Shown: positions 55,030-64,000 of the stretch, piece after piece
Position numbering within the stretch: the stretch's first letter is position 1
Layout: each line of letters opens with the position of its first letter
Origin: Sciurus carolinensis
Taxonomy: Eukaryota; Chordata; Mammalia; Rodentia; Sciuridae
Length of the DNA: 64,000 nucleotides
Reading direction: 5' to 3'
Assembly: GCF_902686445.1 (NCBI RefSeq)
Contig: NC_062227.1
Coordinates: 22,250,777-22,314,776, forward strand
Notes under the pieces: generated by a model
Database searches by the model: none
Seen by the model: only the letters and a program-made list of their open reading frames with translations
What the model was told of the DNA's origin: nothing
Made by a program: the position numbers and the translations under genes

Positions 55030-55212
55030 TTTCTTTTTTTAACCAAGGACTGAACCCAGGGGTATTTAACCACTGAACTACAATCCCCAGCTTTTTTTAT
55101 TTTTTTTGAGACAGAATCTCACTAAGCTGCTGAATCAGCTTTGAACTTGTGATCTTTCTGCCTCAGCCTCCTGAGTCACTTGGATTATAGGTGTGCAACA
55201 CCACACCTGGCT
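55030..55212 (-). mobile_element. ID_B1 (MEN) dimeric SINE nested in L1
   Basis: 'GACTGAACCCAGGGGTATTT', 'TTTTTTGAGACAGAATCTCA', 'CTGCCTCAGCCTCCTGAGTC' and 'CAACACCACACCTGGCT' are the complement of the dimer. L1 sequence resumes on both sides. Confidence 0.93.
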
Positions 55213-55337
55213 GTATTCTGGACCTTAACCCCTTCTCAGATATATAGTTGACAAATATTTTCTCTCATTCTGCAGGTTGTCTCTTCACTGTGATGATTTT
55301 CTTTGCTGTGCAGCAGCTGTTTAGTTTGATGTAATCC

Positions 55338-55704
55338 CAAGAAAGGATTCTAAATGTTTTCACCATAAAGAAGTGCTAAATAGTTGAGAATGTAGATATG
55401 TTTAACCTGATTACACAATCTATACATGTATCAAAATATCACAGGTACCCCATTCACATGTACAATCTTTGTGTTTTACTTACCCATTAGAATAAACTTG
55501 GTAACTTCTCCATTCAACCCTAATCTATCATACATACTCTCTTCTAATAGAGTCTAGGTTGGATCTTTCTGGCTAGTCTTTTTGTAGGGAGATTTCTGCT
55601 TTGTCTGTGCTTTCACTAATAATTCTACTTCTTCCTGTAGGGCTGTGTCTACCAACAACTGCTAGTTGTTTGACTTGTCTGGTTTTCACTCCCCTTCCCA
55701 CCCC
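55338..55704. other. Unassigned sequence
   Basis: No recognised repeat or exon. Confidence 0.5.
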
Positions 55705-55788
55705 AACCCCTGAGGTTCTGGGGATTGAACCCAGGGCCTCATGCATGTTAGACAAGTGCTCTACTACCGAGCCACACCCCGAGGCTGA
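55705..55788 (-). mobile_element. ID SINE
   Basis: 'GGGGATTGAACCCAGGGCCT', 'GACAAGTGCTCTACTACCGA' and 'GCCACACCCCGAGGC' are the complement of an ID head. The C-rich CACCCCAACCCC patch precedes it. Confidence 0.9.
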
Positions 55789-57109
55789 TTATTATCTTCA
55801 CACTGTAGGTTCCAAATATCACAAATTATATACTCTGGTAAATTTAAATGGAAGAGCACTCCATCAGAGAGGAAATTAGTACTTGGAAGACTGCAGAAGC
55901 ACGCTGTAGCAGGGGTCTGAGAAAAGGAACACAGACAGGACTGGGTCACAGGAACAGTCACTCCAGGATCACTGGAGTCACTAGGTCACCTGTGCAGCCT
56001 GAGTCATCCACTGATCACCCCATATTACCTGCATTAAGCTTATCAATGGCTGCAAGAAGTCACAGCTCCACATCCAGCTGCCAAGAACCAGCTTTGTCTC
56101 CCTTTGGCCTCCACAAAGGGAAGTGCATTCTGCCCTGCGTTTCCTGGGATCCCCAAAACCAATCCTGTCTATTCTTTTTGCTTATTGCTGGAGAGAACAG
56201 ACTGAAAGAACAAAGTCACACAGCTGCAAAGAGGCCATCACAGATAGCGTGACTGCCTACTGAATCAAAGACTCACCTGCTTAGAAAGTGGCACAACCAT
56301 CTGGCAATTATTATAGGTAATATGGAAAGAAAGCTGACATCTCAATCTTCAGAGACAAGGCAGACAGGATGGAAGGTCACATCTTGGGAACCAGAAGGCT
56401 GGTCTACGGTGCACCCTGCTCATATCTGTTTCACACACTCACACACTATTCAACTGTGTACCTTAAGCTCTGTGTCCATATTTGTTTTACATTCAAGTAC
56501 CTAGAAAAAGACAACTTGTATTCTATGAAACATGGTCTGCAAAAAGCCCACGAAATATTGGGTACTGCACAGGGTCTCTTTAAACTGCTTGGTAAAAGAT
56601 TCAGTATAGAGATGTGCATATTACGATTCTTAAAAATAATCCATTTAGGACAAAAAACTATGAGGTATATAAAAAAAGGGTAAAGAAGAAATAGAAAACC
56701 AAACAGAACTGAACAACAGAGGCTAAGACTTAAAATGTCAACTAATCTATATTTTACCAGAAGTTCTAAAGCATTTTCACATGTGAAAATATAAGCTTGT
56801 ATTTTGAAAACAAAAAGAGTAAAGGAATACTGCATCAGGAAAGATGCACAAGGGCAGACCCACAGCATACATGTCAGTGGTGCCAAAATAAATGAGAGGA
56901 GATGGGCCAAAAGGGGAGCAGGGAAAGGTAAGTAAAGCCAAAATCCAACAGTGCAATAGGTCCCAAAATGAAATAGTATATATGTAGCCAAAAATAAAAT
57001 GAAATTATAAATAAAGTCAGCAGAAAATGGTATTATTCCACCACAAACTTTAGCAAATACAGCCAAAGCAAAATGATATGCACTGAAAATTTTTTAAAAG
57101 AGCATTTTA
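55789..57109. other. Unassigned sequence
   Basis: About 1.3 kb. A 206-codon minus-strand frame (56446-57066) is hydrophobic because the strand is pyrimidine-rich; no protein family is recognised. No repeat landmarks. Confidence 0.5.
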
Positions 57110-57247
57110 TTTTTTTAAATATTTTTTAGTTATGGATGGACCTTTATTATACTTATTTATTGATTTATATAAGGTGCTGAGAATCAAATCCAGCACCTCA
57201 TGCATGCTAGGCAAGCACTCTACCACTGAGCCACAACCCCAGCCCTA
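57110..57247 (-). mobile_element. ID SINE with extended tail
   Basis: Plus-strand 'TTATGGATGGACCTTTATTA' and 'TATAAGGTGCTGAGAATCAA' (tail complement), then 'CAAGCACTCTACCACTGAGC' and 'CACAACCCCAGCCC' (ID head complement). Target duplication with one mismatch: AAAAGAGCATTTTA at 57096-57109 and AAAAGGGCATTTTA at 57248-57261. Confidence 0.92.
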
Positions 57248-57394
57248 AAAAGGGCATTTTAAAGTGAAGAAATTTTTATTTAAAACTTGTTAGGGGAAGT
57301 ACTACTGTTAGTCTGCAGATACATATGGACTCATCCTGTGGATTTAAATCCTGTGTATGCTGTGGAAAGAGAATGAGTACAGAGTTTGAAATTT

Positions 57395-57595
57395 ACTGAA
57401 CACTTCCTGTGGCAGATACCAAACCTCTCTCAATACTCATGCTCAGCAAACCTTTCATATGGGAAGTACTGCACTCATTTAATTGATGAGCACACTAAAA
57501 CTTGGACAGGTAATAGAAGTTTCTCAGGATTATTGAGGTTAATGACAGAAACTAGCAATCAAATCAGGATGTGTCTGTTTTCATACTTATGGTGC
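57395..57595 (-). mobile_element. MIR SINE, near full-length
   Basis: 'GAACACTTCCTGTGGCAGAT', 'CTCATTTAATTGATGAGCAC', 'AACTTGGACAGGTAATAGAA' and 'ACTAGCAATCAAATCAGGAT' run along the MIR complement from 3' end to head. Confidence 0.8.
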
Positions 57596-58829
57596 TTCTT
57601 AAAATGTATAAAAGAAAAGCATATAAAGGAAAATATATGCCTCTATACCTTCAAAACAATATAGACTTACATGGAAAAGAGAACTCTAATCCACCTTGAC
57701 TTTTTTTTTTTTTCACAAATATTGGATAAAGGTAGAGATCACTGACTAACTCTCAATGGGTATTTTATAAAATTACTAAATTTTTCCAAACATTTTCAAT
57801 CAAATGCATATGGCTAAGCAAACATCTATATCACCTTCCAAACTAGCTCTGGTATTCTACTAAACCAAAGATCTATAAAACTGCTCCACAATATCTTATT
57901 TATCAGCATATTTCTGGAATCTGCCCCTCCCAACAAAGCATTAAACTCCTATATTACTTTTTCCTTCAAAGAGAAGTTATAAAAATCAAGAATAAAAAAT
58001 AAACAAAATGGATTTTAAACCAAGAGTATCCAAAGATACCAAATGCATGGAGAACATATTCTTGACCAAGTGACTATAACTAAGTAGTCAAATGACATCT
58101 AAGCTGAGTAGGTAGTCTTCTGAGCATTATTTCCTTGATTCACAAGTTCATATCAAACATTCATAAAACCTAAAGCCAGGCACAACTGTGTTTCCTACTT
58201 CTAGAAATCACAGAAAATATTCTTCTTACAAAAAGAATACACTCAAGGCCTATCATAGGTACTTTTCTAAAATGTCATAAAAGACAAACAGATGTTTAAA
58301 ATCACAACTCAAACTTTGTAAGATACTGAAATTTAAAAAAAATTCAGTAAGACTCAGTTTTATTGACACCTATAGGAAATTTGGGTAATCTTTATGATGT
58401 TTTCAATAAGAGTGGAAACCAAAAAATATTAAGTTGATTATATATGTATGTGAAAGTTGGAGGGGAATAGGAGGGAGAAGAAAAACATTCTAAGTGCTAA
58501 TAAATTTGGAAAATACAAAAAAGAAAAGTCATTTGGTCAACAAATATAATAAATAAAGTATGCGTGCCAGGCTATGTGCTGACCACAGGATACATCTGCT
58601 CCCAAGGAGGTCAAGGGTTAAATGCAAGAATCTATCACCTGGTAGACAAGACTCATCTACTCTTAAAAGGTCAGAAAACTAATAAGCACACACATGGCTC
58701 TGTGTTTCAGAGGTTTACAATCTCTGTGGGGAAAAAAAAAATACAGCTGAGAGATTATGCTCTGGCCAAAGGATAATGCGAGATACCAAATTCAAGAAGT
58801 GACAGAACACTGTCACCTTCTCTGGTGAC
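57596..58829. other. Unassigned AT-rich sequence
   Basis: About 1.2 kb with no recognised repeat or exon. Confidence 0.5.
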
Positions 58830-59090
58830 ATACTGGCCCTTCACATCCTTAACTTATGTCATAGTTGTCACTCTGGAGCATCACACTTTCCTCTCTAAAC
58901 ATCCATTGTCCTGGAATAACCTTGAAACCCCTTACTGCAGAGCAAGCTCCTGTGACCCTTATGTCTCAGCTCGTGCATCACTTCCTAAGCAAAGGCTTCC
59001 CTAAGCATCCCAACCCACCCCAACCAAATAAGGTCTCCACCGTTCCCACAACAGTTGTACCACAATGGCAGTACATTTGTCATTATTTAT
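58830..59090 (+). mobile_element. L2 LINE fragment
   Basis: 'GTCCTGGAATAACCTTGAAA', 'TGTCTCAGCTCGTGCATCAC', 'TTCCTAAGCAAAGGCTTCCC' and 'ATTTGTCATTATTTATTCCA' match L2 3' landmarks (tctgcctggaac, caggtctcagctc, cctcagagaggccttcc). Confidence 0.7.
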
Positions 59091-59244
59091 TCCATGTCAA
59101 AGATATACCAAAAATCAAGAAAGAGATTACTATTACTTGAAGAGGAAGCTGTCAGGAAGTTGCTCACAAAGGAAGAACCAAGCTCTAGAATGCAAAGCAT
59201 GGAGGTTTTCCTGATGGTTTGGGAATACCAGATGTCTCCTTGGT

Positions 59245-59430
59245 GTCTGGCACTGTGTGGATCACACTGTGAAGATGGATCTCACTAAATGCACTTAATC
59301 CTCAGAGTAACTCAACTCTATAGGAACAAACGGTATTCACTTCCCAAATAAAGAAACTGGTTTTAGAGAGAATACACTTTCTCCCTAAACTCAAATGACT
59401 TGTACATGAAATAACTGGCTTTCCAGATAT
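59245..59430 (-). mobile_element. MIR fragment
   Basis: 'GCACTTAATCCTCAGAGTAA', 'GGTATTCACTTCCCAAATAA', 'AGAAACTGGTTTTAGAGAGA' and 'CAAATGACTTGTACATGAAA' match the complement of MIR. Confidence 0.8.
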
Positions 59431-60162
59431 AGTTTCAATTCCAAAATTATGTATAAATAAATGTGATTCCCAACTCCCTTCATTTTCAGATGAGGGAATC
59501 AAAAACCCAGGACATGAAATCACTTTCCTGGAGAGGCATGGTCAATAAAGGCAGACTGTGGCAGTGACAACATATTGAGAAATCAGAAGTAAAGATTCAA
59601 TGGAATGAAGACCCAACCAGGCTAAATACAGGGGTGGTGGGATAAAGAAAAGTCCAATGATATGCTAACAATCTAGATAACTGACAATGATGAGAGGCAT
59701 CAGGAGAGGACACAGGTGAAAATGATAGGAGACACATCTGGCAGCCAATTAGAAATGTCAGATTTATCTTGAGGGTGCAGAAGGAAAAGCATGAGCCAAC
59801 TTGTACAAGCCCACATTTGCAAAGTCACTCGATCATATGGGAAAGGTAAGCTGGGAACAAAGAGATACAGGGCTTGGGTATTAATTAAGCGAAGATTTCT
59901 TAGTCCTCTAAGGCAGGGCTCCCCAGCCTTCCTCGCGTCACAGCACATGTACACTGAACACAAATCTGCACATCTCCCTAGGGTCAGCGGGTGTGAAGTC
60001 CAGTGTCTGTCCTTTCATGGTACCCATGTGGGGCATAGGAGCCAGCAAGCGAGGCTTAGAGCTCTGCCAGAGCTCTAAGAACATGCAATCATCATTCCTG
60101 CCACAAGGGGACTTGCTCCACTCTATGTTTTCTGGCCTTGGATACTCCATGATGAATGTTTA
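59431..60162. other. Unassigned sequence
   Basis: No exon. 'AGGGCTCCCCAGCCTTCCTC' near 59914 faintly resembles a hAT terminal sequence, not assigned. 'GCCAGAGCTCTAAGA' near 60067 follows an inverted 'TTAGAGCTCTG', making a small hairpin (60056-60080). Confidence 0.45.
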
Positions 60163-60178
60163 AAGACAGCTCAGGTTT

Positions 60179-60282
60179 GGGATCGGGGCTTGGTGGGTTC
60201 GATCCTCAGCACCACATACAAAAACAAGTAAATAATTTAAATGTATTGTGTCCATCTACAACAAAAAAAGAATTTTTTTTAG
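60179..60282 (+). mobile_element. ID SINE with extended tail, head internally deleted
   Basis: 'GGATCGGGGCTTGGTGGGTT' then B box 'GGTTCGATCC', 'CTCAGCACCACATACAAAAA' and the tail 'AAATGTATTGTGTCCATCTA'. The A box and anticodon-arm region are missing. Target duplication AAGACAGCTCAGGTTT (60163-60178) and AAGACAGCTCGGTTTT (60283-60298) brackets it. Confidence 0.85.
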
Positions 60283-60298
60283 AAGACAGCTCGGTTTT

Positions 60299-61511
60299 AT
60301 TCCAGTAAGAGGGCAGCGATTCTAGGTAGTTATGTGCTCATTCAAAAATAAAGAAATTAGATGACATAAACTGCAGTCATGAAGTGGTAGGTATTTTGTC
60401 CAGATTTGTGCTGAAGTTGACCAACAAGAGGGGGAATAAATTGAGAACACAGCAATGGGGAGATAAGAAAATCAAGGGTTAAAAGATCTAAAATGTAAAA
60501 CAAAATCTTCCATGTGGTAATGGAAGAGCCATTGTGGACTCCTGAGCAGAGACTGGTGATACAAGGAGTATTATCCTATTTGAAGCTACATAGTATCTAT
60601 CACAATAAAGAGGCCAGGGACAACCACTGAGCACACAGGTGGTTTCAAAGTTAGGAGAAAAGGTTAACTCCAGAAAGCACTTTGGAGGAAGATTTGGCAA
60701 AAGATGTTACAAAATAGCTTGTTTTACTAACAGGCTTAGAAATCATTTGAATATTCTGTAATAAAATAAAACAATGAACACTTAAAACTGATCAGAAGAT
60801 TTGTATTTAACCTCAGCTTATCAGAATTAAACTTATCCCCACAGTCTTTCCTTCTACTGTTATTAGAGCGGTAACAAAGAAGAGTACACTTTAGTTATAA
60901 AGTTATCTTGAAATACCAATTTTCCAAGCAAAACCTAGAAAAACATGTACTGGGGTTTACATAGAAATCCTTATCAAGTAAGATACTAGGTCTTAAGACC
61001 TAAAGTGAAAAAGAACTCCAGGAATGAAGTCAAAATGCAACAGTTATCAACATTAACTGACATTATAGTGGCAGACAGAGATTTCTTAAGCCATCTGCAA
61101 ACACAGGCTTTTATCTGACTGGTAAATGAATTTTTTAAATGCCTGACAAAGCAGAGACAGGTCTGGCCTTGGGAGGTAAACAATTTCACTTAAAAGCAGA
61201 ATCGTTTAACTGTAGGGATTTCAGCAAACATCATTTTGTTTTTTAATATCCCTACCATGGGGATTGAGAATGCATATCTACCCTTTATAATCCACAAAGT
61301 ACTAGATTCAGGTAAATCATTGTTAAAGTGAGCGAGTCTGCCAGCAAGCCCCATCTTTCTGCACAGACTCCTGGGAGCACAACCAGTACACCACCTCATC
61401 ACAAGGGTACAGACTCTAAGGAGCAAAGGGGTCAGTGCATAATTACACCTAAATAGGCCTCCAAGTCCTCCTGCAGTCAAGACATGCACTTCCTTCATGG
61501 GCCCAGAAATT

Positions 61512-61514
<3 letters not shown>
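60299..61514. other. Unassigned sequence
   Basis: About 1.2 kb with no recognised repeat or exon. Confidence 0.5.

Positions 61515-61552
<38 letters not shown>
61515..61552. repeat. (CA)n microsatellite
   Basis: About 18 uninterrupted CA units. Produces a spurious Cys/Val start on the minus strand. Confidence 0.97.
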
Positions 61553-61554
<2 letters not shown>

Positions 61555-61679
61555 ATATAACTTGAAATAAAATACTGGCTCATATCTTTTGATATTCCGA
61601 AGCATACAGGGAGACCAAGAAGGTTTTGGATTGTAGGAAGAAAGGCAATTCATGAGCTATTACTATTTAAAGACCAAAC

Positions 61680-61870
61680 CCCTGTCAAACAGCTTGACAA
61701 AAAAATGGTGGTTTTTAACACACACAGCTTGCAGCCGTGCTGCCAATAAAAACAGTGGGTGGTAATTCTGCCAGCTAAAATGTTGCTTTAATGGGGGTAA
61801 CGGCAGGAACAACTGTCCCTCCCCAACTCCCTCTCTAGCAGCTATGGCTAGGCCACATCCCATCTTGTGG
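61680..61870. promoter_or_regulatory. Candidate conserved non-coding element
   Basis: Repeat-free and compositionally complex: 'GCTTGCAGCCGTGCTGCCAA', CCAATAAAA near 61742 (HOX-type) and two near-identical GCCAGC/GCCAAT contexts. Suggestive only. Confidence 0.2.
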
Positions 61871-62239
61871 CTGCAGAGCCCACCAGTTCTTCATAAGGCC
61901 ATTTGCAGAGGGAACAGGAGTGCTCTTCTAGGCAAAGAACCCCAAAGGCCACTGTCAAAGCAGCTAGGAGACCTAAAACCATGTCACTTGTAAGTGAAGA
62001 TTCTTCTCAATTGTGATTGTCTCATCCTAAGCAAATGTAAACCTTTTAAGTGGTAATCAAGAAAGATCAACAGATGAATTCTAAATTTATCCTAGAGTTA
62101 AAGACCAGCAAATTGGTCTTGACATTTTCCAGGAGAACAGCTGGTGGCTAGCCCTCTCCAGGAGGTGAGTCAAGGGCCCTTCTCCAGTGAGGGCAATGGG
62201 AGGGTGTGGGTTCCCACGTCAATGACTCTACTTCCTGTT

Positions 62240-62400
62240 TTTCAAGTTGTTCATTTAAAGGGTGGCAATGAGGATTTTGGGTGCTCTCAAATATTAATCT
62301 AACACCGTCACTAATCAGGCTGGGATTTACACCTGGCTTTTGTCTCCTGAATTACTTCAGATTAGATTAGCCAAAGAGAGCAGAGAACTCAAATGTACCT
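62240..62400. promoter_or_regulatory. Candidate conserved non-coding element with bicoid-class sites
   Basis: Repeat-free. Four TAATC/GATTA cores occur within 75 bp: TAATCT 62295-62300, TAATCA 62312-62317 and tandem GATTA at 62360-62364 and 62365-62369. Such clusters fit OTX/PITX/CRX-type homeodomain binding. Function is inferred. Confidence 0.28.
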
Positions 62401-62694
62401 GGGTCAAACAAGATACTGTATCAGAATATTCTTCTCACAGCTATAGTATGTGAGCAGAGGTGGCCTGGAAATGATATGGCAGCTCTACTTTACAACGTCC
62501 CCAGAGAGCCCAAAACCACCCAGTCCATCACTGCACAGCCCTCATCCTCACAGTCAGGCTGGGGCTCCAATCAGAACACTCCCATTCCATGCAGAAGGAC
62601 GGAGGCAGAGGCAGGAGAAGGGTGCATTCCATCCTCAACAGGACCATGGTGGGTGTTCTGCACAGCACATCCATACGTACCCCAGTAACAGATA

Positions 62695-62885
62695 TGCTGT
62701 TCAATACAGGTTACTAACTACATTCAATATTTACATATAAACTGAAACTAATTAAATTTACCTAAAATTAAACACTTACTGCTTAGACACTAGCCACATT
62801 CCAAGTGCTCAGTAACCTCACATGCTGATTTATTACTGTACTAGTCAATTCCATCCCCACAGGAGCTCAACTGGACAGCTCTGAT
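62695..62885 (+). mobile_element. hAT-Charlie-type non-autonomous element
   Basis: 'TGCTGTTCAATACAGGTTAC', 'AACTGAAACTAATTAAATTT', 'CACTAGCCACATTCCAAGTG', 'CTCAGTAACCTCACATGCTG' and 'CTCAACTGGACAGCTCTGAT' follow a well-known mammalian MER element (cactagccacatttcaagtg, then ctcaatagccacatgtgg, then ttggacagcgcagat). Confidence 0.78.
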
Positions 62886-63126
62886 CTGGAGCCTAAGTAC
62901 CACACTGCCAAACCCACTGCAAGAGGGGCTCAAAAATGCAGATTTGATGGTGGGGGAACAAATGACATCAGATAATTCCATCCTATAGAAGAATTGAAGG
63001 AAACAGTGAGACCTGCAGTCTCTCCTGGAAGCTTCAAAGTGTTACATACAAAGAGACCCTCTTCAGATAGACTTTTAAACTTTGAAGCAATTCTTATATA
63101 AAAATAGCACACATGGAAATACCAAT
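62886..63126. other. Unassigned sequence
   Basis: Short spacer without recognised repeat or exon. Confidence 0.5.
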
Positions 63127-63532
63127 TGTTATGGGTCAAATTGTGTCCACAATATCCATGTGTCCTATATAAAAGAAAGGGGGTCGTTGCAGATATAATT
63201 AGTTAAGAGGAAGTTACACTGGAGTTGGGTGAACACTTAATCCAATGTGGCTTATATTCTCATACAAAGGGGAAACTGACACAGAGGCCCCACACAAGAA
63301 TGTCACATGAACATGAAGGCAGAGAGCAGTGATGCACTTATAAGCCAAGGGGCGGCAAAGATGACCAGGAAACCAACAGAAGCCAGGACAGAGGATCCTC
63401 CCTCACCGTCTTCAGAGGTAATGAACCCTGTCAACACCTTGATCTTGGACTGCTAGTCTCCAAATCAGGCAATCAATTTCTGTTTTGTAAGTCATCCAGT
63501 CTGTGGCATTTTGTCACAGTAGGCCTAATACA
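63127..63532 (+). mobile_element. MLT1-type MaLR solo LTR, complete
   Basis: Starts TGTTATGGGTCAAATTGTGT and ends CCTAATACA. Between them lie 'GTTGCAGATATAATTAGTTA', 'ACACTTAATCCAATGTGGCT', 'GCACTTATAAGCCAAGGGGC', 'AACCCTGTCAACACCTTGAT' and 'TTTGTAAGTCATCCAGTCTG', the whole MLT1 LTR in order. No internal sequence follows. Confidence 0.95.
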
Positions 63533-64000
63533 CCCAGAAGCCACATAAGACAGCTGGCATGTAGAATCCATTTCTCTCTAAAAGAACTCATGGCTCCCTC
63601 CCCTCTTCCTCTCTGGGGGCTCAGAGACACCATACCTGCTCCAGTGCCAACACAAATGGCACACTTGGCATTCACTCTAGAATGCGGCTGAATGAATTCT
63701 ACATCAGTATCCTGGACACCCCTACACTTTCCATTAATGCATATGTTTAGGAGGAGTGTTCTGACTGCTTACATGCTTTCTGTTGTTCCAGTAGAATAAT
63801 TAATTGATAGATTTAAAGAACAAAAGAAAAAGTTTCAAAGGATTCCGAGTTAGTTCTAGGATCAAAAAATGTCTGAGAAAAGCTACTAGCTTGGGATTCT
63901 AGAGGAAGACAAAATATCGTGGCAACAAACAAGAGTTAACTGTTCTCAGCAACATGGTTGGCCTAAAATAACTTAGTCTTATTGTCACTGACCGATAGGC
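63533..64000. other. Unassigned sequence
   Basis: No recognised repeat or exon up to the window end. Confidence 0.5.

Larger units (their letters stand above)
54020..55337 (-). mobile_element. L1MA-type L1: 3' UTR and ORF2 end, interrupted by SINEs
   Basis: Read on the plus strand as complement: 'CTCAACTTCTATGAGATCAA', 'CCATGACTGGCTTATTTCAC', 'GTTGTTGCAAATGATAGAAC', 'CACTGATGGGATTGCTGGCT', 'CATTTCCCTGATGATCAATA' and 'TTTCTTTGCTGTGCAGCAGC'. An ID with (TG)n at about 54811-54940 and an ID_B1 at 55030-55212 interrupt it. ORF2 is destroyed. Confidence 0.92.

Noticed and set aside
56446..57066. 206-codon hydrophobic minus-strand open frame resembling a multi-pass membrane protein
   Set aside because: The hydrophobicity comes from a pyrimidine-rich strand (Leu/Phe/Ile/Ser codons). 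No family signature, and the ATG context and length are unremarkable.
59938..60080. Small hairpin and balanced sequence considered as a microRNA-like gene
   Set aside because: The inverted repeat (TTAGAGCTCTG / CAGAGCTCTAA) is only about 11 bp with almost no loop, far from a pre-miRNA stem.

Overview
The window reads as non-coding mammalian genomic DNA, almost certainly from a squirrel-family rodent (ground squirrel or marmot type). This rests on its interspersed repeats. There are many tRNA-derived ID SINEs with the squirrel-type head (GGCTGGGGATATAGCTCAG). There are several fused ID+B1 dimers (ID_B1, also called MEN), a SINE class characteristic of Sciuridae. Lineage-specific L1 3' ends are present alongside mammal-wide MIR, L2, MaLR (MLT1/MST), Tigger, hAT-Charlie and L1M/HAL1 relics. 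No bacterial or viral gene organisation is present. I could not support any protein-coding exon, rRNA, functional tRNA or CRISPR array. The longest open frames (about 120-213 codons) lie in low-complexity, LTR or L2 sequence and look like chance frames.

Layout. 0-10 kb: a MaLR LTR, a 7SL-derived SINE, MIR and hAT relics, an ERV LTR with TATA box and poly(A) signal (about 3656-4215), an ID_B1, a second MaLR-like LTR, an L1 3' end, L2 and MIR. 10-20 kb: an ID SINE with extended tail, another MaLR-like LTR, an old L1, a near-complete Tigger/MER2-type transposon, and a HAL1/L1M relic broken by an MLT-type LTR. Two ERV solo LTRs of opposite orientation follow (15060-15565 plus, 16775-17402 minus), with a palindromic DNA transposon between them, then L2 and MLT1 pieces. 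20-35 kb: AT-rich sequence with a young L1 carrying a (TA)n expansion and a G-rich 3' UTR, an LTR, a (CA)n microsatellite, a 1.9-kb L1M remnant, L2, ID_B1 and ID copies. 35-48 kb: an L1 inserted into an apparent L1 5' UTR, a 65-bp micro-L1 with a perfect 16-bp target duplication, a second Tigger element, ID SINEs with intact target duplications, MER5A and L2 pieces. 48-64 kb: SINEs, MER5A, a minus-strand L1M with nested SINEs, MIR/L2 pieces, a Charlie-type element and a complete MLT1 LTR (63127-63532).

The sequence between repeats appears unique. A few stretches (about 41.2 kb, 45.5 kb, 61.7 kb and 62.3 kb) have the motif-dense, repeat-free look of conserved non-coding elements, but conservation cannot be judged from one sequence. 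The window is therefore intergenic or deep intronic. I found no new biological system. The most interesting content is in recent retrotransposition events, nested elements, structure-prone G-rich tracts and candidate enhancers. Repeat family names come from recognition of remembered consensus features, not from a database search.
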